Part shown: positions 24,385 to 31,726 of the stretch, one piece after another
How the letters are laid out: each line of letters opens with the position of its first letter
Numbering within the stretch: the stretch's first letter is position 1
NCBI GenBank assembly: GCA_045602385.1
Contig: JAZSBL010000030.1
Location: 1 to 64,000, forward strand
DNA length: 64,000 bases
Direction: 5' to 3'
Source of the DNA: SVTX01 sp045602385
GTDB taxonomy: Bacteria; Bacillota; Clostridia; Oscillospirales; CAG-272
The notes under the pieces: model-generated
What the model saw: the letters and a program-made list of their open reading frames with translations, nothing else
What the model was told of the DNA's origin: nothing
Databases searched by the model: none
Program-made: the position numbers and the translations under genes

Positions 24385-24796
24385 GGACAGCATTACAAAA
24401 AGAGTAGCCAAGCCGGCTGCGCCGGAGGCAAAAGCGGCAGAGCCCAAAGCTCCCGCAAAGAAGACCACAGCCCCCAAGGCAACCGCTAAAAAGGAAGAAA
24501 ATATAGCCCCCGAGCTTGTGGCAACCACAGCGGCGGCTCCCAAGAAGGCTCCTGCAAAGAAGGCAGCCACCACAACCGCAAAGAAGCCTGCAACGACATC
24601 TAAATCCACAACTGCAAAGAAACCTGCAGCTAAAAAGACCACCGCTTCAGAAAAGCTTACACCTCCTACCGCGGTTGAAACAACCGTACTTGCAAACATC
24701 TCCCCCGAAACCGTAAAGGCGGTTATCGGACACGAGGAAAACCGTGGATTTGAGAAGGTACAGGTAGGCGAAAAGATGCCCGTGCATCTTCTTTAA
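24371..24796 (+). CDS. Lys/Ala/Pro/Thr-rich disordered protein, candidate ParA partner
   Basis: The 141-residue protein has three parts. A basic N-terminus (MPIGKDSITKRVAK) resembles the short Lys/Arg-containing tips by which partners stimulate ParA ATPases. Residues 15-97 are low-complexity Lys-Ala-Pro-Thr repeats of AKK/PAKK type, certainly disordered. Residues 98-141 form a compact tail (ISPETVKAVIGHEENRGFEKVQVGEKMPVHLL) that could bind the shell. The start overlaps parA by 14 bases, with AAAGGAG as ribosome binding site. McdB proteins are likewise disordered and poorly conserved. The alternative is a histone H1-like nucleoid-binding protein. The operon ends here. Confidence 0.8.
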   Translation: MPIGKDSITKRVAKPAAPEAKAAEPKAPAKKTTAPKATAKKEENIAPELVATTAAAPKKAPAKKAATTTAKKPATTSKSTTAKKPAAKKTTASEKLTPPTAVETTVLANISPETVKAVIGHEENRGFEKVQVGEKMPVHLL

Positions 24797-24808
24797 AATT
24801 CAATCATT

Positions 24809-24845
24809 AAAAGGGACAAAGCGCATAGCTTTGTCCCTTTTTTTA
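24809..24845 (+). terminator. Terminator of the microcompartment operon
   Basis: AAAGGGACAAAGC, loop GCATA, GCTTTGTCCCTTT, followed by a T-run. It starts 12 bases after the last gene's stop. Confidence 0.9.
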
Positions 24846-24908
24846 TTTAAATTGCGATTTATCGGGAACTTCATGTCTACAAGTTACCATTTAAATACGC
24901 TTTGCGCC

Positions 24909-24994
24909 GTAGGGGTCGACGTCCTCGGCGACCCGCCTACATGGGATATAATTTAACTTTACGGCTACGGGCCGCCGAGGACGTCGGCCCCTAC
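24909..24994. repeat. Long imperfect inverted repeat
   Basis: The left arm begins GTAGGGGTCGACGTCCTCGG (24909) and the right arm ends CCGAGGACGTCGGCCCCTAC (24994). The arms pair over about 26 bases with two mismatches around an AT-rich 30-base centre. The gap 24797-25130 also contains AAATTGCGATTTATC (24847) and CCGACAAATCAAAATTTG (25028), both of which recur near positions 98 and 506. It is probably a dispersed intergenic element. I see no gene here. Confidence 0.65.
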
Positions 24995-25053
24995 GATTTA
25001 AGACCAATGTACGCTTTGATGACACACCGACAAATCAAAATTTGAAAATGTTG

Positions 25054-25110
25054 TTGACAATGATGCGGTTATATGATATAATAACAACAGTTGAACAATT
25101 GTTCAACTGT
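25054..25110 (+). promoter_or_regulatory. Promoter and ArsR-type operator
   Basis: TTGACA (25054-25059), 17 bases, TATAAT (25077-25082). A perfect 24-base palindrome at 25087-25110, with half ACAGTTGAACAA, overlaps the expected transcription start. It contains the TGAAC-GTTCA core of ArsR/SmtB operators, so the metal sensor encoded next probably represses its own operon until metal binds. Confidence 0.88.
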
Positions 25111-25130
25111 TTATTTGAAGGAGGCATATT

Positions 25131-25490
25131 ATGTCACACGATAAAACAAACATTCCACTTTGTGTAACGCACGAGGCGCATCACGAGATAATCGACCGCA
25201 TAGAATTACCCGATGACGAGCATTTCTTTGAGCTTGCCGAGTTTTTCTCGGTGATCGGGGACAGCACGAGAATAAAGATACTTTATCTTCTCTTTGAGGG
25301 TGAAATGTGCGTATGCGACATCTCCGAAAAGCTCTCTATGAGCATGTCGGCTATATCGCATCAGCTCCGAGTGCTTAAAAACTCACGTCTTGTCAAGTAC
25401 CGCAAAGAGGGCAAATCGGTCCTCTACTCTCTTGACGACGACCACGTAAAAACGATAATCAACATGGGCGTTGACCATATCAACGAATAA
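25131..25490 (+). CDS. ArsR/SmtB family metal-sensing repressor
   Basis: The 119-residue winged-helix repressor has a helix-turn-helix (ISEKLSMSMSAISHQLRVLKNSRLV) and the CadC/ArsR-like metal motif EMCVCD in front of it. The last helix DDDHVKTIINMGVDHINE carries Asp/His residues placed as in the alpha5 zinc site of CzrA. It heads an operon with an HMA metallochaperone and a P1B-type ATPase and has a palindromic operator upstream. The likely ligands are Zn, Cd or Pb. Confidence 0.94.
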   Translation: MSHDKTNIPLCVTHEAHHEIIDRIELPDDEHFFELAEFFSVIGDSTRIKILYLLFEGEMCVCDISEKLSMSMSAISHQLRVLKNSRLVKYRKEGKSVLYSLDDDHVKTIINMGVDHINE

Positions 25491-25506
25491 TAAGACGAGG
25501 TGTGTT

Positions 25507-25725
25507 ATGAGAAAGACATTCAGACTTGAGGATCTTGACTGCGCGCACTGCGCGGCTAAAATGGAGATCGCCATCTCCAAAATTGAGGGTGTTTACGAGG
25601 CGAAGATCGCCTTTATGACACAGAAGCTCACGATTGAAGCGGAAGAAAAGGATTTTGACCGCATCGTAAAGGATGCGCAGAAGGCAATCAAGAAAATAGA
25701 GCCCGACTGCCGTATAGTTTTTTAA
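25507..25725 (+). CDS. HMA-domain metallochaperone
   Basis: The 72-residue protein is a single ferredoxin-fold HMA domain with metal motif DCAHCAAK near its N-terminus. A longer frame starting at 25471 overlaps the upstream gene; the ATG at 25507 follows GAGGTG and gives the normal domain start. The following P-type ATPase lacks its own N-terminal HMA domain, so this protein probably replaces it in trans. The stop and the ATPase start are one base apart. Confidence 0.9.
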   Translation: MRKTFRLEDLDCAHCAAKMEIAISKIEGVYEAKIAFMTQKLTIEAEEKDFDRIVKDAQKAIKKIEPDCRIVF

Positions 25726-25726
25726 T

Positions 25727-27616
25727 ATGAGAAGAAAAGACAAAAAACAGCTGATACGGATTATTATATCGGCGGTCTGCCTTGGAGCTGTGGTAGCGAT
25801 AGATAAGATATGGGGCTTTCCCTTCTCTCTTACGCTTTTCGGCTTTGACTTTTTGCCGTTGATGATCTATCTTATTCCCTATGTACCCGTAGGCTATCCC
25901 GTATTGATCAGCGCGGGGAAAAATATCGCTCGCGGTCAGGTTTTTGACGAGAATTTTCTTATGTCGCTGGCAACCGTCGCCGCACTTGTCACAGGAGAAT
26001 ATGCCGAGGCGGTATTCGTTATGCTCTTTTACCAGGTTGGCGAGCTTTTCGAGCATATTGCCGTCGGAAAGAGCCGCGACTCGATAAAATCCCTGCTCTC
26101 TATCCGCGCAGACACCGCTTTTGTTGAAAACGAGAACGGCGAGCTCTTCGAGGTAGACTGCGAGGAGATAAATGTCGGCGATATTATCACCGTCAAATCG
26201 GGCGGCAAGATACCGCTTGACGGCGTCATCGTTGAGGGCAGAAGCTCACTTAATACAGTTGCGCTCACCGGAGAATCCCTGCCCAGAGCGGTCGAGATCG
26301 GCGACGAGGCACTCAGCGGATGTGTTAACGAGGGCGGTGTACTCAAAATCCGCGTTACAAAGCCTTCCCGGGAATCCACCGTATCTAAAATTCTCGCGCT
26401 TGTAGAATCGTCCGCTGAAAACAAATCCAAAAGCGAGGACTTTATCACAAAATTCGCACGCGTATATACCCCCACAGTCGTTATTCTGGCGGCTCTGCTT
26501 GCAGTATTGCCCCCTGTCATTACAGGTATAAATGACGGCGGCGTATGGCGCGAGTGGGTGATGCGCGCCATGACATTCCTTGTAATTTCATGCCCCTGCG
26601 CGCTTGTTATTTCGGTTCCGCTCTCCTATTTTGGCGGAATCGGAGCGGCATCAAAAAAAGGCATACTTATTAAAGGCTCTAACTACCTTGATGCGCTCTC
26701 ACACTGCGACACGGTGGTTTTTGACAAGACAGGAACACTCACCCGCGGCGCCTTCTCAGTCACAGAGGTCATATGTCACGATAACAACAATAACGCAGAG
26801 CTTCTCTCCCTTGCATTGGCGGCTGAAAAATACTCCACCCACCCGATAGCTGCGGCTATCCGCCGCTACGGTGAGGAAAACAGATATATTCCCTGTGCCG
26901 AGCTATCCGACATAGAGGAAATATCGGGACTTGGTGTAAAAGTCTGCTACAACGGCGAGATTCTACTTGTAGGCAACGAAAGGCTTATGAGTGAGAATAA
27001 TATAAAAGCTGAATCAACAAGCATTGGAGCAAGCGTGTTCGTCGCTCTCGGGGACAGGTGCCTCGGATCGCTCCATCTCTCCGACGATCCCAAGGATAAC
27101 GCGCATGATGCTATACTTGCACTCCGCAAAAACGGCATTTCCAAGACGGTAATGCTTAGCGGTGACAAGGAAAGCGAGGCGCAAAGAATATCAAATACGC
27201 TCTCCCTTGACTCCTACCGCGCCGAGCTTCTCCCCGCAGACAAGGTATATGCGCTTGAAGGCATTATGAACGAATCAAAGGGGCTTTGCGCCTACGTGGG
27301 CGACGGAATCAACGACGCACCCGTGCTTGCACGTGCCGACGTTGGAATCGCCATGGGCGCTCTTGGCTCGGATGCGGCGATCGAGGCGGCAGATATTGTT
27401 CTTATGAATGATAACCTTGAAAAAATAAACGATGCAGTAATTCTTTCAAGAAGAACACGCCGCATCGTTATCCAAAATATTGTTTTTGCCCTTGGCGTAA
27501 AGGCCTTGGCTCTGGTTTTGGGTGCGCTTGGTATCGTAGGCCTTGGCGTTGCGATATTTGCGGACGTCGGCGTTGCGGTAATAGCGATATTGAACTCTAT
27601 GAGAAACTTAAAATAA
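25727..27616 (+). CDS. P1B-type Zn/Cd/Pb-exporting ATPase
   Basis: The 629-residue heavy-metal P-type ATPase has the membrane metal site CPCALVISVP, phosphorylation loop FDKTGTLT, P1B-typical STHPIAAAI and hinge GDGINDAPVLARADVGIAMG. The last membrane segment has ADVG, matching the P1B-2 (Zn/Cd/Pb) subgroup. It begins directly with the first membrane segments and has no N-terminal metal-binding domain, which instead is encoded as the separate gene before it. Together with the ArsR sensor it forms a zinc/cadmium detoxification operon. Confidence 0.94.
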   Translation: MRRKDKKQLIRIIISAVCLGAVVAIDKIWGFPFSLTLFGFDFLPLMIYLIPYVPVGYPVLISAGKNIARGQVFDENFLMSLATVAALVTGEYAEAVFVMLFYQVGELFEHIAVGKSRDSIKSLLSIRADTAFVENENGELFEVDCEEINVGDIITVKSGGKIPLDGVIVEGRSSLNTVALTGESLPRAVEIGDEALSGCVNEGGVLKIRVTKPSRESTVSKILALVESSAENKSKSEDFITKFARVYTPTVVILAALLAVLPPVITGINDGGVWREWVMRAMTFLVISCPCALVISVPLSYFGGIGAASKKGILIKGSNYLDALSHCDTVVFDKTGTLTRGAFSVTEVICHDNNNNAELLSLALAAEKYSTHPIAAAIRRYGEENRYIPCAELSDIEEISGLGVKVCYNGEILLVGNERLMSENNIKAESTSIGASVFVALGDRCLGSLHLSDDPKDNAHDAILALRKNGISKTVMLSGDKESEAQRISNTLSLDSYRAELLPADKVYALEGIMNESKGLCAYVGDGINDAPVLARADVGIAMGALGSDAAIEAADIVLMNDNLEKINDAVILSRRTRRIVIQNIVFALGVKALALVLGALGIVGLGVAIFADVGVAVIAILNSMRNLK

Positions 27617-27625
27617 AGAAATTAC

Positions 27626-27655
27626 CCCCTTGGAGAAAACTCCAAGGGGATTTTT
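27626..27655 (+). terminator. Terminator of metal efflux operon
   Basis: CCCCTTGGAG, loop AAAA, CTCCAAGGGG, then ATTTTT. Confidence 0.88.
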
Positions 27656-27657
27656 CG

Positions 27658-28527
27658 TTATTTTTCAATTGTAATTATGTAGCAACCCGTGTTATCGGGC
27701 GAGATAACGCATGACTGAAATTCGGCGGGCATAATGACCGTATCCCCAACCGTCTGCCTTGAAACAAGATAGCCGTCTATCTCATACCACTCCCCGACTT
27801 CAAAAGATGAAATGTATTCCTCAAGCGTCAGGTGATTGTTATATATCACGCTCGCGTGCGGCGCGCCTACGTAACGGATATGCCAGGGCTCGTATCTGAT
27901 GCCTGTTATTTCCTCACCGTAAGAGGGATAGCGGATTATAAAGCCGTATTCATGCGCGTGAGAATTGACAAACCTGCCCGAGGGCGACTTCAAAAAGGCG
28001 TCCCCCGCGTAATACGCCACGTAAACGTCAAGGGCAAGACCGCTTTGGTGCTCGCTTGCTCCGGGCACGGTTGCCGTTTTGGGGTCCTCCCGATATAGCA
28101 TTTCCTGCTCCTCGCGACTGCGGAAGTCACTTGAAACGTAAAGCTTGTTCCCTGTTCTCTCCTTCACTGCCGCAGAAAGTCTTGCATAAGCGTCGATCAT
28201 AGGTCTGCTCATAAACACAGTCGTATCATTGTACTCAACCACGTCGGGGACAAAGGTGCCCCGTAGCATATACTCAGTGTTAACCAGCATCAGGCTTTGC
28301 TCAAAGCTCACGTTTTCGCGCGCCGCAAGCTCGGTTATTGAATATTCCGCAAAACCGCTTTGATCTATCCGCTCTACCTTTTCGGGAATGCGAAACCACC
28401 CAAGCTTTTCCGATAGCGCGTATATCTTGTGATAATTCAAGACAAATGCAAGCACCGCCGACAAAAGAAGCGCGGCGGCAATTGCAATTATGATTATAGT
28501 TTTTGCTTTTTTACTTAAAATCTTCAT
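27658..28527 (-). CDS. D-alanyl-D-alanine carboxypeptidase, VanY/M15 family
   Basis: The 289-residue membrane-anchored peptidase has one N-terminal membrane segment (residues about 8-28). The M15B zinc motifs are present: SEHQSGLALDV (SxHxxGxAxD) and EPWHIRYVG. This family trims the terminal D-Ala from peptidoglycan stem peptides outside the cell. The start overlaps the stop of the upstream LRR lipoprotein gene as ATGA, so translation is coupled. No vancomycin-resistance genes are nearby, so this is a wall-remodelling enzyme. Confidence 0.92.
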   Translation of the reverse strand: MKILSKKAKTIIIIAIAAALLLSAVLAFVLNYHKIYALSEKLGWFRIPEKVERIDQSGFAEYSITELAARENVSFEQSLMLVNTEYMLRGTFVPDVVEYNDTTVFMSRPMIDAYARLSAAVKERTGNKLYVSSDFRSREEQEMLYREDPKTATVPGASEHQSGLALDVYVAYYAGDAFLKSPSGRFVNSHAHEYGFIIRYPSYGEEITGIRYEPWHIRYVGAPHASVIYNNHLTLEEYISSFEVGEWYEIDGYLVSRQTVGDTVIMPAEFQSCVISPDNTGCYIITIEK

Positions 28528-29903
28528 TCTTCTACCGAGACGCCGCTGTAATCTATCGGCTCAAGCCTTGGGCAATCCGCAAACGCATCTCGTCCCACCT
28601 TGTCGGTTCCGCCAAGCGACACTGAAACAAGAGATTTGCAACCGCAAAATGCCGATGCCTTGATCTCTTTCAATGACTGTGGGCACTCAACGCTTTTGAT
28701 CGCGCCGCAACCGTAGAAGGCCTGCATACCGATAACCTCAAGTGATGCGCCAAGCTTTAATGCGGAAATATTGTCACAACCGAAATAAGCATCGTCACCA
28801 ATCGTCTTTACCTTATCGGGGATAGCTACCGCGCCAAGAGAGCGGCAAGCGTAAAAGGATCTGACCCCGATAGCTTCAAGCGATTCGGGGAGATTTATCT
28901 CGGTTATATACCGACATGAATAAAATGCTTTATCGGGAATTTTCGTGCAGCCCTCAGCAACCGTTACTCTGCGAAGCGTGTCGGGCACAAGCTCATCATT
29001 ATAATCCGCGCTTGCGGCGTCAAATATTCTACCTATATAGTCTCCCTCTCCAAGCGTCAACGTAATGGAGTTGAGGGCAGTGCAGGCATAAAGCGCGCCC
29101 TTAGCAACGCTTTTCGCGCTTGAAATATTTATATCGTACAGAGATCTGCAAAAAGCAAATGCATACTCATCTATATTACAAACGCCGTTGCACGAAACGT
29201 ATACAAGGTCATAGCACTGATAAAAAGCAAGCTTTCCGATGCTTGTAACACTATCGGGCAGAACCACGGCAGAAAGAGCCTTGGCGTCTCTGAACGCCTC
29301 GTCGGGAACGCTATTACACCTATCGCCTATTATTACCATATCAAGGCTTGCGGGAAGCGCGACCGCGTTCTTGTCGGGCTCGTCAGCGCCAAATGCGTAT
29401 CCTACGAACTGATTTTCATGACCGTCGCCAATAAAGGGCAGACGAATCGTTGAAAGTCCACCGCATCCGTTGAATGCGCCCTGCGCGATCACGTCCACCG
29501 TATCTGGCACGTATACCGCACGAATGAGATCACCGGAAAACGCATTTGCGGCTATCTCGGCAACCGCCGCGCCGTCTATTGCTTCGGGTATCACTACAAT
29601 AGGCTCCTCGCCTATATATTCAACTATTTTTACTTTTCCCTCAACCGTCTCGTACAAGAAGGATTCCTTACCCGTCGGCTGATTGGAATTGAATGCAAGA
29701 GCGGCATTCTCCTTATACTCGGAATACCTATCGTAAAGCTCGCTATTCACTCCCGTATCCTTCGCGGGCTCAAACGTCGGCTCGGTCGAAGTTTCCGCGC
29801 CCTGCTCGGGTTCACTTGAACACGCGGCAAGAGAGAGTGAAAGGCATAAAAGAAGCGCAAGCCCAAAAGCCGTTATTTTTACAAGATCAAATTTCCTCTT
29901 CAT
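28524..29903 (-). CDS. BspA-like leucine-rich-repeat lipoprotein
   Basis: The 459-residue predicted surface lipoprotein has lipobox LAAC after a hydrophobic signal, an acidic/Thr linker, then about twelve LRR_5 (BspA-type) repeats of the form AFxxCxxLxxIxLPxxVxxIG. Cysteines recur in repeats. The ATG at 29903 follows AAAGGAG; a GTG at 29927 is in frame but badly spaced. It overlaps the upstream gene by 17 bases. BspA-like proteins act in adhesion or matrix contact in other species. A second, shorter member lies at 38813-39619. Confidence 0.88.
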   Translation of the reverse strand: MKRKFDLVKITAFGLALLLCLSLSLAACSSEPEQGAETSTEPTFEPAKDTGVNSELYDRYSEYKENAALAFNSNQPTGKESFLYETVEGKVKIVEYIGEEPIVVIPEAIDGAAVAEIAANAFSGDLIRAVYVPDTVDVIAQGAFNGCGGLSTIRLPFIGDGHENQFVGYAFGADEPDKNAVALPASLDMVIIGDRCNSVPDEAFRDAKALSAVVLPDSVTSIGKLAFYQCYDLVYVSCNGVCNIDEYAFAFCRSLYDINISSAKSVAKGALYACTALNSITLTLGEGDYIGRIFDAASADYNDELVPDTLRRVTVAEGCTKIPDKAFYSCRYITEINLPESLEAIGVRSFYACRSLGAVAIPDKVKTIGDDAYFGCDNISALKLGASLEVIGMQAFYGCGAIKSVECPQSLKEIKASAFCGCKSLVSVSLGGTDKVGRDAFADCPRLEPIDYSGVSVEE

Positions 29904-30408
29904 TGTCGCACTGCTCCTTTTTTTCACTTGATGCCCTTACAAGATGATATCCCAGCGCGAACGCAAAGGGCAGCACCTGCGCGCAGAACCAACCGATGCT
30001 CTGCTCCAGCATCAATACAGCGTCCTCATCACCGTTGTTTATAATTCCCTCTAAGCCGTTGCTCTCTGCCCATACGTAAGGAAGCATCACTCCGTAGGTG
30101 AATAATATCGCCACTGTTATTATTATCGACTTGTCGATCTGCGAAGATACCTTTACGTACCCGAATTTGTAGCCGACCGTCAGCGCTATTGCAACCAAAA
30201 TCACAGGCGGCAAGAGTGATGTGTACTTCAAAAGCCAGATGGTGTTATCCATCTTTCCCTTCTCCTCAAGCTCGACTATCTTTTCGGGCACGAAGTTCAG
30301 ATACAACGTTAAAAGTCCGTACATTATCGCGCAAGCCAGCACAGAAAATATTACAATTTTTAATATCCTTAGCACAATCTTTCTTGCGCTTTTCTTTTCG
30401 TTTTCCAT
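29887..30408 (-). CDS. Four-helix membrane protein, unknown function
   Basis: The 173-residue protein has four hydrophobic segments, at about residues 12-35, 50-72, 82-102 and 130-152, and a charged C-terminus rich in Glu and Lys. It has no motif I recognise. It sits in a tight minus-strand gene group (HD protein, cdd, DUF6472 protein, this gene, LRR lipoprotein, VanY) and overlaps the LRR gene. It is probably a cytoplasmic membrane protein. Confidence 0.75.
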   Translation of the reverse strand: MENEKKSARKIVLRILKIVIFSVLACAIMYGLLTLYLNFVPEKIVELEEKGKMDNTIWLLKYTSLLPPVILVAIALTVGYKFGYVKVSSQIDKSIIITVAILFTYGVMLPYVWAESNGLEGIINNGDEDAVLMLEQSIGWFCAQVLPFAFALGYHLVRASSEKKEQCDNEEEI

Positions 30409-30419
30409 TTTACTATTCC

Positions 30420-30647
30420 TTATATCTGCTTGTGAACGCTCTTATACTCGTCGTAATAGCGGTAATAGGGACAACCCCTTGTGTTTCCGCCCAGGAAGTC
30501 TATCATCTCATCCTCGTCAAGCGACATGGAGCAAACGTACTCTCCCCATTCCTCATCATAGTCGTAAAATTCGCAGCTTTCACAATTCCTGCTCACATAT
30601 TTCGGAGTGGCCGCAGTTGTTTTTATATTCTTTTCCATTCGTATCAA
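30420..30647 (-). CDS. Small Cys-rich protein, DUF6472-like
   Basis: The 75-residue protein has NCESCEFYDYDEEWGEYVC, then LDEDEMIDFL and GCPYY. The four cysteines (CxxC, C, C) suggest a zinc knuckle. The pattern matches a small domain common in Clostridia (DUF6472 as I recall it). Its start overlaps the cdd stop by 4 bases. The function is unknown. Confidence 0.85.
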   Translation of the reverse strand: MIRMEKNIKTTAATPKYVSRNCESCEFYDYDEEWGEYVCSMSLDEDEMIDFLGGNTRGCPYYRYYDEYKSVHKQI

Positions 30648-31054
30648 AGCGTTTCCTTTTTAAAGGATTCGGGCAAAAGCTCTGCCAAGGTATATGTCTT
30701 GATCTCCTTGCCGTCATACAGCAAAATCTCAAAATCAGGCCCACAAAACTCTGCAATTACCTGTCTGCATATTCCACACGGAGCGCAGATATCGCCTATC
30801 TTCTCTCCGCGTCTTGCGCCAACGATGGATATCGCTCTGAAATCTCTCTTTCCCTCGTTTACCGCCTTGAATATTGCCGTTCTTTCGGCACAGTTCGTCG
30901 CGCCGTAGGACGCGTTTTCAATATTCGCGCCCTCGTATATCTCGCCGTCAGAGCAAAGAAGTGCCGCTCCGACGCAAAAGCTTGAATAGGGCGAGTATGC
31001 CTTGAGCCGTGCATCGCAAGCTCTCTTCACAAGCATTTCCTTATCGTATTTCAT
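30644..31054 (-). CDS. cdd: Cytidine deaminase
   Basis: The 136-residue enzyme deaminates cytidine and deoxycytidine in pyrimidine salvage. It shows the zinc motifs NCAERTAIF (CxE) and PCGICRQVIAEF (PCxxC), and SPYSSFCVGAALL at the substrate site. Length fits the tetrameric family. It lies 16 bases downstream of an HD-domain gene and overlaps the next gene as ATGA. Confidence 0.96.
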   Translation of the reverse strand: MKYDKEMLVKRACDARLKAYSPYSSFCVGAALLCSDGEIYEGANIENASYGATNCAERTAIFKAVNEGKRDFRAISIVGARRGEKIGDICAPCGICRQVIAEFCGPDFEILLYDGKEIKTYTLAELLPESFKKETL

Positions 31055-31070
31055 TTTTCTACCTGCCTTT

Positions 31071-31661
31071 TTATTTTTCAGAACCCTCTACGTAGTAAGC
31101 CGCCTCGGAATCGGCGCAATTGAGGAAAAACGCAAGCGGGAACATTTCCATCGCCTTTCCCACGTTGCCGTGATTCTCCTTATCAGCCGAGAAGCCCATG
31201 TGGTATCTTATCGCAAACGCCTCGTCGCGTGTAAGTCGCATATATCCCGAAATGATATAGACCGATTTTTCGCCGTGACCGTAAGGAAGCGAGTCGTCTA
31301 TTGTGTAAAACGGCACAGACTCCCACTTGCCCATATCGTTCTTTACGTTTCTGAACGATACGTTGTAGAAATTGATCTTGCATAAGTCATGCAGAAGCGC
31401 CGCGATAGCAATGCTTTCCTCGCTGTACTCAATGCCGTATACCTCGTTGATCCTCGGACGCTTCATAATGTCGCAAAGGCAGTCGTATACGTTCAGGCTA
31501 TGCTCCACAAGTCCGCCCTCGTAGTTTCCGTGAAAGCGCGTTGATGCGGGAGCGGTAAAGAAATCACTTGAGCTTGAAAGCAAAAAGTCAAGCAGCTTAT
31601 CCGCTCCGTCTCTCTTTATCTTCTCCTTGTATATCTCAATAAATCTTTCCTTGTTTGTCAT
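31071..31661 (-). CDS. HD-domain phosphohydrolase
   Basis: The 196-residue HD-superfamily metal-dependent hydrolase has metal ligands in VEHSLNVYDCL and ALLHDLCKI (the HD pair), with later histidines/aspartates (LPYGHGEKS, RYHMGFSAD). Its substrate cannot be told; related clostridial proteins are thought to act on nucleotides. It lies upstream of cdd in the same direction, which makes a nucleotide role plausible. Confidence 0.82.
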   Translation of the reverse strand: MTNKERFIEIYKEKIKRDGADKLLDFLLSSSSDFFTAPASTRFHGNYEGGLVEHSLNVYDCLCDIMKRPRINEVYGIEYSEESIAIAALLHDLCKINFYNVSFRNVKNDMGKWESVPFYTIDDSLPYGHGEKSVYIISGYMRLTRDEAFAIRYHMGFSADKENHGNVGKAMEMFPLAFFLNCADSEAAYYVEGSEK

Positions 31662-31726
31662 AGTGCCCCCTATATCAATTTAAATATAATTATACAATTA
31701 TATTTTACCAAAGCGGCGGAGCTTTG

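Noticed and set aside
23593..24796. A plasmid-type ParA/ParB partition system
   Set aside because: ParA has no N-terminal DNA-binding domain, the partner has no ParB domain, no parS-like repeats are seen, and both genes lie inside a microcompartment operon.
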